Shown here piece after piece: positions 46,261-60,174 of a DNA stretch of 64,000 nucleotides. The translations under genes were made by a program, and so were the position numbers. This DNA comes from Bolinopsis microptera. Taxonomy: Eukaryota > Ctenophora > Tentaculata > Lobata > Bolinopsidae. The stretch is from NCBI RefSeq assembly GCF_026151205.1, contig NC_087074.1, forward strand, positions 3,844,001 to 3,908,000. Direction: 5' to 3'. Numbering within the stretch: position 1 is the stretch's first letter; every line of letters starts with the position of its first letter. The notes under the pieces were generated by a model. That model worked only from the letters and a program-made list of their open reading frames with translations, did not search any database and was not told the origin of the DNA.

Positions 46261-48335
46261 TTTGACCAAAACCCATAATCATGGGTAGAGTGGACCGCTG
46301 CCAGTGTCTCTCTTTCCCAAACAAAAGGAAATGATATTAATTTGATTGACCGTTCTCAAATGCAAAATGATACCGAGAATGAAATCGGTCGCTCGCTTTT
46401 CCCATTCATTCACGGCTTACGAATTGTAATAAGTTTCGATTGATTAGGTACATCAATCAGATGCTGTAAAAATCTCTTTGGGTTGCGTTCGGGTCGATAC
46501 CTAGTATTTCGGGGTAAGGGTGGTAGTTTTTACTTATTGAATTAGCTGAAGTTTATTGAATCTTTATTGCTGAGTACAGCTGCCTTTGGGTAGTTCTTCT
46601 TAATCTATTACAATTGTAAATGAATGGGAAAAGCGAGCGACCGATTTCATTCTCGGTATCATTTTGCATTTGAGAACGGTCAATCAAATTAATATCATTT
46701 CCTTTTGTTTGGGAAAGAGAGACACTGGCAGCGGTCCACTCTACCCATGATTATGGGTTTTGGTCAAATATCATCTCTTTTTGATTATAATGTCAGGGTA
46801 CTTTATAAAGTCGAAATATAAACTGATATCTTCATTAATAAGGAGGAAGTTTCAACAATTTCGAAATTTTTCCTTTAAAAACATTTCCTTGTGTTTAGGT
46901 AAGCATATCGGTCGATCACTGACTGAATATGCCACTTAATACTCATTCAAGTTGGCATTAAATTCATTTATAATGACATTAAACTGTCGTGGCAAAGCAG
47001 AATTTGTTGGAAATCACAAATGAGCAAAATTCTCACCTTTCGCACGTGCAAACTTTGAGCGGACGTTGCGTGCGCATCCAATATTGAATCGCCGTAAAAT
47101 TTTGCATGTAATTGTTGTATATATAGTTTGATACGCATGCAAAGTTTCAAAGTATTTCAAGAAGAACTGTAATCACAACGGCACTCTAAAGTTGACAGAA
47201 AATGACGAAAACAGCAATTTTCAGTGATTTTAGCAATTTTCTATCAATTTGGGCGTGTCCCTACGTGTGCAACTTTTCGATTTTTAACTTTAAAACTAGC
47301 CTAATGCACAATTTATATCTATAGAAGCAGAACTGAGCTCCACAACCTAAGGCATGGCCCAACACCAGAGAATACTAAATCGCAAAATTGACGTTTTTAT
47401 AAAATAATTCTTCAAAAAAGCACAAACTTCAATGACGAATATCTTTATGAAGGAGCAAGCTAGAAAAACTTTCCGGTAGATTTTCAGAATGCTTGAACAA
47501 TTATCTAAGGTGAAAAATTTCCTCAGATTTTGAATACAATTACTTTTTAATGGTGTAAAATCATTTTTAAAAGTTATTACTTTGTCAAAAATCAAGTTTT
47601 AAAAACGGTTAACTTGATGACGTCATCAAGGGGTGTTCATGACGTCAAATAATTTGTTTATACAATGTAAACTAAAGTGTAAACAATTATTTTCAAGACC
47701 TGTGGTCGGAAATGGCTGTATCTTTTATACTTTTGAATCTATGGACAATTAAATACAGGCTACAATTGACTGGCAAAGCGTCTATCCCTGAATATATATA
47801 TGTATATATATAGATATCACGACAATCTGTCGTAAAACAGGGGTTCTAGAAAACCCACTTCCCGATGTTCCTGAAACCTGAAACTTTTTTTGCAGTCGAT
47901 TTGGTCAACGTCTAGACGCCCTGAAAAATTTCAGATCTCTAACTTGATTTTAACATGGTTTTTAAGGCACCTGAATATGGCGATTTTGGGTTTTTTACCG
48001 AATTTCGTATAACAGTGCTGGCGAGTATTTTATGCAAATTTCTTAAAAATCTCAACATAACTATTTTTTATTCCTGTCATCTTTGACATCAAATTAGAAT
48101 GTTTTGAACTAAAAATAAATCTGCTGAACGACTTCCGATGAGTCTTAATGCCTGAAAAACTCCTGCCGGAGGCGGCGGCCTTCGGCCGCCGCCTCCGGCC
48201 GAAAGAGGCTTGTAACGTGTACCAAAGGGGGTATAATAGTAAAGGGGGTATAATAGTAAAGGGGGTATAATAGTAAAGGGGGTACATAGTATACCCACAA
48301 TAAATGCACCGGTCGTGCTTGCCAGCACTGTGATA
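46261..48335. repeat. Dispersed repeat, copy 2, with palindromic head
   Basis: The second copy of the 12103-14013 repeat, in the same orientation and similar along its length. The head palindrome (46261-46767) has the same arms, but its loop is larger by about 165 bp (about 46405-46570, with sequence absent from copy 1). The body (46768-48160) is nearly collinear with copy 1. The tail has one GC hairpin (48164-48202), more perfectly paired than in copy 1, lacks the second hairpin, and has three copies of GGGGGTATAATAGTAAA instead of two. Shared sequence ends at CACTGTGATA (48335). Confidence 0.75.
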
Positions 48336-48340
48336 GCTAT

Positions 48341-48446
48341 ATATTGTGTCAAAATTACACTAGCGTAATCATTTGGAAATTGCAGAAACCCTCCCCCTTC
48401 CCATGGCCCAGTGATCCCCCCTCGGCTGATCATGATTACGTAATAT
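48341..48446 (+). repeat. Small dispersed element, copy 2 (ATTACGTAAT end)
   Basis: GTCAAAATTACACTAGCGTA followed by ATCATTTGGAAA, a C-rich stretch and GATTACGTAATATGTG. It matches 40083-40226 read on the other strand. It abuts the end of the dispersed repeat copy 2, so it probably inserted at its edge. Confidence 0.6.
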
Positions 48447-49318
48447 GTGAAGACCTCTGACTCTTCATTCCTTTCAACTGATTTCCCGACGAAGGTTTCA
48501 AATGATCAATAAAGCCACGTGTACGTAACTGTAAGGAATAGGATTGAAGATCGAAATTTCTTTATCGTCTTTTCTTATTAATATTTATATTATTCATATT
48601 GGGCCAAATGTACGTAAGTTATACGTACATTTCATCATAATCATATACATTTAAAATAACATGTTCAGCAAACATAACTGATAATTTAAATACATTAGAT
48701 TTAGAAGAATGAAGCCAGGTGTCGATATTATTTAGGTTTCCAAGAAACACGAACAAATGTGCCAATTTTCCCCAATGCACAATTGACAATGGTGAATGGT
48801 CACTTTTTAATTGTTTACCTTACCTTTATAAAAGAAAGTTTTCAGTGCAGTTTAAGCAAAAAAGTTGCAATTACATTTACAGGAGCAGCTGTTGTATATT
48901 TTATTTTACCTGGGGACTAACCAGAGCCCTCTCGCTCGCAGTGAAACAAGCGCGTCACGCAGTATGCGTAGACACATGGCTATGTGAACCTGGGGACCTT
49001 AGGCTATTAATATGTTCATAAATAGAGATTTGGCGGAATGACAGGCTAAGCGCGGCCCAGTAAATTTTATTTGGTGCATTTCAATTTTAAACAATCCAGG
49101 CCACGCTAAAAACTTTAATCGTTCACAATCGACAATCAAACGTCAATTAATGTCGATATGTTTCCAAAATAACCCGGCTAGGCTGGGCCTAGAAATATAA
49201 CATTTTGCAAAATTAATCAGAAAATGATCATGTGCATGGTTCACTTTTTAATTTCACTTGTGATACCGCCATGATTTATAATTATAAGTCGATCCAAAAG
49301 ACCGTAACCGTCTTTGCC
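48447..49318. other. Intergenic stretch
   Basis: No gene. The plus-strand frame 48719-49021 shows no domain and no codon bias that I can see. A short palindrome, ACGTAAGTTATACGTAC, lies at about 48611-48627. Confidence 0.4.
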
Positions 49319-50431
49319 TAGCTCACGTTGTAGGACTAGGCCCGTCGCGCACGAGTGCGCGGCTTAATAGTGGTTTTTGCCTCACTAAGTGAAATGACAA
49401 TGGGCCGGGGACACATTGTGATACAAAACCGTTTTACGTTCGACTTGATTGAATGATATTATGTCATGTAGTCCTAGCTGATCCTCGATTAAGATTTAAA
49501 ATTAAAAATTTAAATTGACCGAAATTAAAAAATATAAATACTACTAGATAGTCGTATCCGGACCCCAGCTAAACTTAAATTAAAAGATATCGACAATAAT
49601 TCAGTTTTTGTTAAAATGTTTCGATAAAGGTCAAATGGTGAAAGTAACGGACGAAGCTGTTACAGTTTTAAATTGCTACGGTGGCGATAAGTTAAGCATC
49701 ATATTCATATAAACGAAATTTATTTTAAACCGTTAAGCCAAATGCAAAACCACAAAAAACGCTTTCAGTCTCAGAACCATGACCGGTGGTTTTATTTAAA
49801 TTATGGCGCGTAATCTCTCGTGCGTTATATAGCAATTAATCAAATCCAACGTTGAAAGTTAAGCTGTTAACGCATGCAGGAAGCAAAGTTCAATAATCAC
49901 TCAGTCACCAGTCACGATCATAAAGGTAAATCACGTAAAGATTATATCCTTCTCGTGGCCTATTTTGTATTTTCACCGAACACGCGAACAGTGAACACAG
50001 ACAACCAACGTAACTTAACCGTTATTTCCAGAAATAGCTGATTTCTTGACGTACGTAATAACTGTGATCATCAGACAAACAGTCCGTCATCTCCTAAACC
50101 ATCATAAATACTGTGTTAAATACTTCTAGTAATGGTTAGTAATTAAATGGCATGATACCATCAGCGATGATATCCACATTCCACTTCCACTTGAAGATCC
50201 GACATGATTTAACTTAAAGGCAATGCCAATAGGCATAGTACAGCTTTGCATGGTATTGGTTTAGGAAATTTACAATAGCTGTTAGTGTTATACCCACGCG
50301 AGGTTACGTGGCCGGTTATTATTGTATCACGTCGTGACCCCGGCCCATTGTCGTTTCACTAAGTAGCGAAAGCCACGATACAGCCGCGCCGCGCACTCGT
50401 GCGTGTCAGACGTAGGTCTACAACGTATGGT
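49319..50431. mobile_element. 1.1 kb inverted-repeat element with CpG-rich ends
   Basis: The arms (about 49319-49440 and 50310-50431) are inverted copies at roughly 75-80 percent by eye. Shared blocks are CGCGCACGAGTGCGCGGC, CACTAAGTGAAA and ACAATGGGCCGGGG. The ends are unusually CpG-rich for this AT-rich window. No transposase frame, and no certain target duplication. Superfamily not assigned. Confidence 0.6.
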
Positions 50432-51597
50432 ATGACAAGCCAGCAGGCCAGCTACTGGCCAGTAACACACCGGAATGTGAAAATACATAGCGCAAGATTA
50501 CAGCGAAGAAGCTGAAACGGTGGAGATGGAAATAACTGCTCAACTTGGTACTAGTACTACGAGTATTATAAATGTCGAACAAATGTACAGAATCCGACAT
50601 TCAATCTCGCTTAGACTAGGTCGACTTAAATTTTGATTAAATTATAATTGCAAATTAGTCCTGTCAAATAATTTCACTTGAATAAAATCGAATGAATAAT
50701 GAAAGGAGCACCAGGTGCTTTACTACGGCTCTCAAACTAGTCTTAACCACGTCACGTAATCACACGGCCAACCACAGCAACAAGGGCGGTGCACACTGCA
50801 CATGCGTTCAACTTTAATGAATCTAGCCATAGATCTAGATAGTGGTACATGGCTGAGCGGTGATTGCGGACCAGTTTTGTTGTGACACGTGACAGAAGTT
50901 GTAGATTTTGGTTAACCACTGCAGCTGGAAACCGATCGGTTTGTCGCTGCCACGTGTCAGAAAATATGGTTCACCAATCACCACCATGCTAGCATACAGA
51001 TCTAATCTTGGGGTGTCCGACCCCAAAATGGAAATTTTAGGTAAAATTAGTTTTTTTTGGGTTTTTATTAGAAAAACGTTTAAATATTAGAATTGATAAT
51101 ATTTACACTTACATTCATTTGAGACCAAGTTATATGTTATCCTCCATCATCCCCATCATCAATTATTATATGTTTCATATTATATGTATTTTTGGTTTTC
51201 AATAATTGAACATAAAGTTACAAAAACAATGGAAAAAACCCAAAAAAAACCAACCACAATCTTATGTGTTTCCTATGAACCAGTGGAACAAAGTGAATAA
51301 AGCAGATATGATAGTACTTCAGTCATTTGATTGATTCGAAATTTTGAAAGAGATTGTTCAACTTTATTTGAAGTAGATTAAACTACTTCGAAAGCTGATT
51401 CAATACTTTTGATGGCTTTAAAATCAAAGTCAAACAGTTTTTAAATAGACCTGAACCTAGAAATATATATTCAACAATTACAACAACATATAAATTTGTC
51501 GTCATATATACTGATCATCCAATAAAAAGGATATTTTGTTCAGTTAAGTAAATGTTTATCTTATAAACTGAAATTCTTAATGTCCAGCATCAAGATC
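50432..51597. other. Intergenic stretch downstream of the proteasome gene
   Basis: Holds the presumed 3' untranslated region of the minus-strand proteasome gene: a minus-strand AATAAA is at about 51363-51368, some 230 bp past the stop. Otherwise no gene. Short frames at 50418-51090 lack motifs. Confidence 0.45.
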
Positions 51598-53749
<2,152 letters not shown>

Positions 53750-55916
53750 TCAACTACTTGATCGAACATATCCCAATATTTTAGAGTAAGATTCTCTCAT
53801 CTCAGCAGTTTGTGTCGTACCAAAGACACTCAAAGCAGACTGGTGATACGAGAGTGTCCCGAGTCTGTGCCAAGAAACAGAATCTATATCATCTTTTGGA
53901 ATGCATTTGTCGATAACTGCGGAGGCAAATTCGGGAAATATTTCAAATAGTCGAGTCAAAAGTTTCATGATAACAGCCTGCTGTTCGGACTGAAACTGAC
54001 ATTCCAAAGAGTTGAGCAGATGTTTTATCCTACTTTGTACAGTAAGCCTCAGCTGTTTTGTCTCCAAGTGAGCTAACAACCACACAACTCCCCCAGGTAT
54101 ATCGTCCAATAACAAGGACGTCTGTAACGCTATACTCACCCACGGTAAAGCACTGAAATCTGAGGACCGAATAAAGGCTGCAGCAGAAACACTAGCACTA
54201 TAATCAGGCTCCAACAAGGAGCGCAGCGCTAAGTATTTTAACCCAGCACTGCTCTGGAGCTCACTCCTGCACCTCACCAGCTTCCACAACAGTGTCAGAG
54301 TCAATGTTGATGTGCTGTGCTCAATAATCTCCACTATATTTACCAGATCTACTACAATACCCTCACAACCAGGATAATGAGACAGATGCTCCAACAGCAA
54401 CAGAAGCGCCTCATTCAAATGCGCTGAGGAGAACTTGATCTGAGAACACAAACACGCAATAACATCAAACCTATTGACCATGAGATCAGACATTTGAGCG
54501 GGGTTTACCACGTACTGAACGTAGAGGTACTGAAGAGAAACTCCCGTGTTCCCTGAGTCACACAGCACACATTGTAGAACAGCGAGCAGAGTTCTAGTGT
54601 TAGCTGGCACGTTGTTACAGGTTGCTATGGTAGTTAGGATTGTTAAAGAATCTTTGTATTTCAGGACGTCCAGCATGACGGTACTGTTCAGTTCAGTGAC
54701 TATTCCACCGAGGACTTTCTTATCAGTACAGTTCGTTATCAGTTGTTCTATTACACTCAAACTCTCTTTGATTTTCCCATCTTCACTCAGAATCTTCAAT
54801 ATCTTCGCACAAATATTTGGACCAAAGTTCGGTACACTCTTCTTCTCTTTCATGTGACACACTAAAATCAGAGCACATTTTCTAACCACACCCTCACTAA
54901 CATTCTCCAGTGACAAAACAAATAGCACCATCTGAAGATCTAACCTCTGGTAATCAACATTCCCCAAATGGTCCTGGGTGTCTAGCGATAACTTGAGACC
55001 TTGTGTCTGGGTCACTCCTAGCAAGGAGCATAGTTTCAGGACTACCGAGAAGAAGAAGGGGGGAAGAAGTCGGTGTGTTCCGTATAAGTTTATTATTTGG
55101 GTCAGTGAGCTGAGTGATTGACTTTGTAATTGTTCTCTTCTCTTGTGATGTATTGTTGAAGGTTCCGAGGTTCCACCAGGTAAGTCAGAGTGCTGCATCT
55201 GAGAGGTTTTAACGAGGATTAAAGCTAAACACGTGACATTAGCACAGAAACTGGACTGTTTCCCCAGGTCAGTATGATAGGAAGGCCGCTCTGCGCTGCG
55301 GAGTGAGTCCTGCAGTGCCAACTCTAGCTCTGTGTAAGGCAACACTTCCAGTCCAGTGACAAGGGTCTGAGGGAAGGCAGGGTCGGAGTAAGGTATAATC
55401 AGGGAGAGAGAGATAGTGGTGGTGGTTATGATGAAGTTGTGCAGTGAGGAGAGGACATCAGGGTGCTTGAAGGCGCTGCACAGTGTACTGCGCAGTATGT
55501 ACGCTTCTTTTGATACTTCTGAAAGGGATAGATTCGTAATAAACAGCAACTTATAGTTAAATTATGGGGATAAATATTGTAAGGAATTATAACGTGAATT
55601 ATATCAACACGGAGAAAATGTGGTCATTCAAGCTTTCAAGTATTAAAGTATGATTCTTTGAAAGTTCATTTATATTCTAGAACCCCCTAAAAGTTCTAGA
55701 ACTAAAACAGTACTTACTGAATATCTTAGCCGCGAACAAGCTCGCAAAGTTCTGAGAGGTTCCATCTAGAAGCTTCTCACCAAATACTTGATAACAGGAC
55801 TTTAGTACGAGAGTGACAGTTGAGAAGAGATGCTTGTAGACATGTGGACACAACTCTGATGTGTCCAAACTGAAAACTGGTGGTATGCAGTGTTCATCAA
55901 CCAGCACTACGATATC
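53750..55916 (-). CDS. Large alpha-helical repeat-like protein, C-terminal part (unidentified)
   Basis: Two minus-strand exons are clear: 55916-55718 (66 codons plus one base, DIVVLVDEHCIPPVFSLDTS...) and 55518-53750 (589 codons plus stop), joined in phase 1 across a 199-bp intron (donor GTAAGT, acceptor CTTTCAG). Upstream exons must exist (acceptor TTTCAG at 55917) but I could not find them. The roughly 655 residues are Leu-, Ser- and Thr-rich, with many amphipathic helices (VVLKLCSLLG, LLLLLEHLSHYPGCEGIVVD, VVWLLAHLETKQLRL), as in HEAT/ARM-type solenoids. It has no membrane segments, zinc ligands or catalytic motif. Large scaffold-like proteins such as MEI1, focadhesin or AP5B1 share this look, but I cannot match it to any. 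The long, biased frame makes it a real gene. Confidence 0.8.
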
Positions 55917-57524
55917 CTGAAATTAGATGTATATATTAAAATGTATAATTAAAGGTTTAATAATAGTTAATACGTCATGGTGAAAATCATGTATTATTTC
56001 GTCTGTGTCAATCCTTGAATTTCAATTAATTAACATTGAATATTTTACAAGTTATCTTAATACAACACGTCATTTTTGATAAAAATTTGCTGCAAAGTAT
56101 TTTTTGAAACGCCAAGTAGAGGCAAGTTGACCTCTAGCGGAACGCTGCTCAGAGAGAAACTATTAGATTCTTAAACTCAGTCAAATTACGTCAAACATTT
56201 TCTGGTTTAACTTTTTATTTGACTGTGAATATATCTCGACAAATAATTTTGCGGTGCTTTGAAGCTATTTTAATTTTGCCCGACAAAGTTACTAAGGCTC
56301 ATTTCGTTATTATTTGGTCTTGGGTTTGTCAGCATACAAAACGGTGTGCTTTTTGATATAATTATTTATTGTAATAAGGCATGATTTATGATTATTGTAT
56401 ACACGATTACATGAAGGTGTTAGTACTTATTCGGGTAGAATGAAACAACAATAATTTCTAATGAAGTCTCCTATACGTTTTGTTTTCAGTACTATTATCA
56501 GCTTTGCACGTTCTCCTAACGTTTACATGATTTTTTGGTATCCTGAACTTCGTCGTAGGTGTCGTCTTTACTTTAACTTTTAAATATCACCACTATTTAA
56601 TCCTATGTTTCGAATCTAAAGGTGCAATTTTGGCCATGATTATCTAAAAGTCCAGAAAGTTCGGAAAGAGTGCTGGGTTCACACACTTGTCATAAGAACG
56701 TGGCAAAACAGCGGACTAACCAATTAATAATGTCGAGAAATGATACCATACTATGTCAACTTAATCCTCATATTATGCACTGAAAGAAGAAACAGATGAG
56801 AATGCTGTCGACAGGATTGTCAACTTTATTAAAGGCCCAGGTTTTGGTACGAGGTTGAGGGTTGTGATTCTGATCCTATTTATTAGGACTTCAGTCCACT
56901 TCATCAATTAGAACTTAAGATTCCACGATGTTGTGTTTAGTGGGTAAACCAGGAGAAAGGACCCGGTTTCTTTTGCCTGTTAGTGTGAGTCGACGAGTGG
57001 GTGGGACTGCTGCTTCCTCCCAATTGGAGCAGAGAGATCACGTGTTAGAGGAACGACCTCGTATTGGCTGATTCGCATATTATACGCGCATAAACAATTC
57101 CTCGCCAAATTGTTATTATCGATTTGCATCATCAAATCTTGTAGTTTTGCCCATCTTACTAAGTTTATTTTGAATATTTTATGTGCACAAATCACATCAG
57201 GTCTGTATTAAATAAAAATAATTCCACAAACCAAGTTATCTTATAGTTCACGGCACCAACTAATAATTTCTTTATTGTCTGTCCTTCGCATATGCTTAAA
57301 TATAATTATGTTGACCTTGGATCTTGATATTAACAATTCATTCCAAGTTACCGTGCTGTGTGTCATGAGGCCAGATAATATGTTCAATTTTAAATTATTA
57401 GATGGTCATTATTTTTATTATGTTGTTCATTTACCTTTTTGATCGGGGAGGCAATTTATTTTGTCGACATGGTCGGACTTTATTTCATTTACCTTAATTC
57501 ATTTTCTTTTTCTATCTGTTGTAC
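55917..57524. other. Intron or 5' flank of the helical-protein gene
   Basis: No exon that I could support. Given the missing N-terminus, this is probably intron. The minus-strand frame 56980-57195 has no recognisable motif. Confidence 0.4.
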
Positions 57525-57727
57525 TACCCATGCTGAGGCAATTTGAATAAGAAAGTTTTTAGAAATGATTAAAATGTTTCCAGGGATTCAGCTGATATGA
57601 TGGTAGTAGGCAGACGGTTGTAAATCTTTGGAGCCACCACTGAGAAGCTTCGCTCACCAAACTTAGAGTTAAACGATGGAGCCATAAGGTTCAATGTGTG
57701 ACCATGATGAGTGTACCTAAACATGTC
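57525..57727 (-). pseudogene. C-terminal tail of a LINE ORF2 (reverse transcriptase protein)
   Basis: The minus strand reads MFRYTHHGHTLNLMAPSFNS, then FGERSFSVVAPKIYNRLP, then a worn FLKTFLFKLPQHG. The pattern G-x-R-S-F-S-V-A-x-P-x-x-W/Y-N-x-L-P followed by FKxxLKxxLF is typical of the end of jockey/CR1-type ORF2 proteins. Only the last 65 or so codons are present, so this is a 5'-truncated LINE insertion with at least one frame break. It lies upstream of the helical-protein gene, probably in an intron. Confidence 0.65.
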
Positions 57728-57771
57728 TTATATAAGATAAATTTGTCAATATCTTATTATTATATTATTTA

Positions 57772-58558
57772 CCTTACTCGGGATTATTATAACCGGGATA
57801 AAGTGGTGGGTTTTGGAAGATTCCGCCATATTTTTCCCGGTCAAAAATTTTACCAGTCATAAAAAAACCCGCCGACTCAGATTATGGGGTTCTAAGGGGG
57901 TGGTGATCATCATATTTTACCTGAAGTCTCATATGTGCTAGAGAAGACTTTTGAAGCAGTGGATGGAGGGCTGTAACTTTATTGGCGGTTGCTACCATAA
58001 TTTCGTTTAAAAATCACAATTTGGTTATAGAAATCAGATTTCAGGGTGGACCGTGATTCTCACTTTTCTTGCCCATGAAGTGAGTAAACTTAACTGTGCC
58101 ACTATTTCATGGTCCACGGTGGATTGATTACTGGAGCAGTTAAAGATGCAGAGCCAAGACGTTCCCCAATACCAAGCGGTGGGCATGGGCAGGAAATTAA
58201 GCTCCAGCTGACCTTCAGAGCAGTAGCCCCATTAGCGGACAAAATGAAAGTCTTGTTAAGACAACAATACAACTTCGAATTGCTATAGATTTATTTTCCT
58301 TTAAATACTAGACGTGTCTTTTTTTCTATTTCTGAGTAATATCAGTAACTGTAAATTGAAATAACTTCTTTAACAAGTAACAAAAACAGAAATTTCGGTT
58401 GAAAATTTGTTGACCTCTGAAAAAAAACTTGAAAGGTCGGCCACCGGTAAATACATGACCGGGATAATTTGGCGGGTTTTGGGAAAGTCCGCCATATTTT
58501 TCCCGGTTATTAATTTTCCCAGTCATAAATTAACCCGCTATAATATTCCCGAGTAAGG
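57772..58558. mobile_element. 787-bp TA-flanked inverted-repeat element
   Basis: The tips CCTTACTCGGG and CCCGAGTAAGG are perfect inverted repeats bordered by TA. About 100 bp of imperfect inverted homology follows on each side, with ATTATAACCGGG, CCGCCATATTTTTCCCGG and ACCCGCC blocks. No transposase. The tip CCTTA and TA flank recall the element at 1191-2045, so both may belong to one superfamily. Confidence 0.75.
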
Positions 58559-60174
58559 TAGTTATATTTATTTCTACGCGGAGTTAGTGTGAGATGTACC
58601 AAGACTTTTGGACCACCCTGTACTAAGTAGGTTCTATAAATACAGTCCTCTTATCTCTTCCAGAGCAACGACCTGCGTCAGGTATATATTTGATAAGCGC
58701 GAACAAATAAATTCAAGTTAACCAAGTAATGGTTCCAATTATAAATTAAATTTTTATTTACGGTCGCATGCATTAATGGATTATGTGCATTGTGCATTAA
58801 TTAAGTTAACCTTGTCTTTAGTTTAATAACTCATTAGTCGGCGATGTAAAATTTAAGCTATATTAATGTCATTTTTATTCTGGTATAATTTTCGCCTTTT
58901 CTTTTTGGTAGGAGCCGGGCCGGACGAGTGCAGTTTAATTGTTGATATGAGCGAAATTCAAGAAGTAGGCCCGAGTAGGCCTTAATTAATTGGTTTCATT
59001 TTACTTAACTTTTATTTGCTAATTCTCCTCTTTTCCTATAATCTATACTTTCTGAATTATATTCAAATGTCCTGAACAAAACTTGATACGATACTAACAC
59101 AATTTATTTATGAAATGAGCGGCGTTTTGGAATTACGAATTGCATGTGTATGTAAGAGCGTTTCTTTTCAAGGGTGCTTATGATAATTGATATATTGACT
59201 TCTTATTAGTTTCTTAACAGCTTAAGTTGCTGCCACTCTTAATCTTAGCATTTAATCTTAGCATTTCTTTAATGTTTCGACTGGGAAGTGCATACACACT
59301 ATCTCTTTATTTAGTTTATCAAGCCTTTAATGTTTTGCATAGTTTAAGTATTCATAAGGGTCTACTCATGGCATATTTGGGGCAGCAGCAGGTTACTGCA
59401 TCATACTTTAGCTAGCATTTAAATGCTTCTTAAAAGTTAAATCCACCATCCCTTGACCTTAGTAAAGCACCGTGATCACTAATAAAGGCGCAACATTCCA
59501 GTCCGTTCACATTAGTGGTTTGCTAGACAGATAGTTATCTACCAATTAGACTGTATATTAGACAGAGTTTGAATTATTCAGTGTAGTACGGCTCCAGACC
59601 TCCAGTGTTACTCGTCCCTTCAAACCGCACCGTAGCTTTGTCTCTCACCAGGCTTTGTAGTTTGTAAAGTACCGCGGCCATAATCTTATGTTCTTTAAAC
59701 ATTCTTAATTTCTTATGTAAACTGTCCCTACAGCCCTACACCATTAAATCTATACATTTATTGATATTTTCTCGAGCATGAGTTTTCAGTCCTTAACCGA
59801 TTTTAATGTTACTTTTTTGGGTTGTTCAGATGAAACACTGCTGCTAAACAGTTCTACCGGGCAGATGTCAAGTCACGGTAACAACGTTCTGGAACACTCA
59901 TCAGTTCATGGCTCTCTATCTGTATCATCAAGTAATGTCTCTCTGTTTTGTAATTTAACGCAGCTATATTTCACCACAGCATAGCCTGGTGTCACGCGTT
60001 TTAGCTTTAAGCCTAATAATATCACGATTAACAGTGTCACAGTTAGTCCTGCAACAATTATTAAATATACGACTTAATCCGATCACCCGCGTTTATTTAA
60101 CAGATGGTTAATTTTCATGCACAGCTTTTAAATTCTGTGATGACATGTGGTGGGCAGCTGCACATATTATTTCT
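58559..60174. other. Intergenic stretch before the minisatellite
   Basis: No gene supported. Near 59880-59930 the sequence AACAACGTTCTGGAACACTC resembles part of the 52-bp unit that dominates 60175-62027, so this is probably an old, diverged relative of the array. The plus-strand frames at 59227-59415 and 59778-59984 have no motifs. Confidence 0.45.

Noticed and set aside
48719-49021. Plus-strand frame of 100 codons
   Set aside because: No recognisable domain and unremarkable composition. Not supported.
54546-54857. Plus-strand frame of 103 codons
   Set aside because: Shadow of the real minus-strand helical-protein exon.
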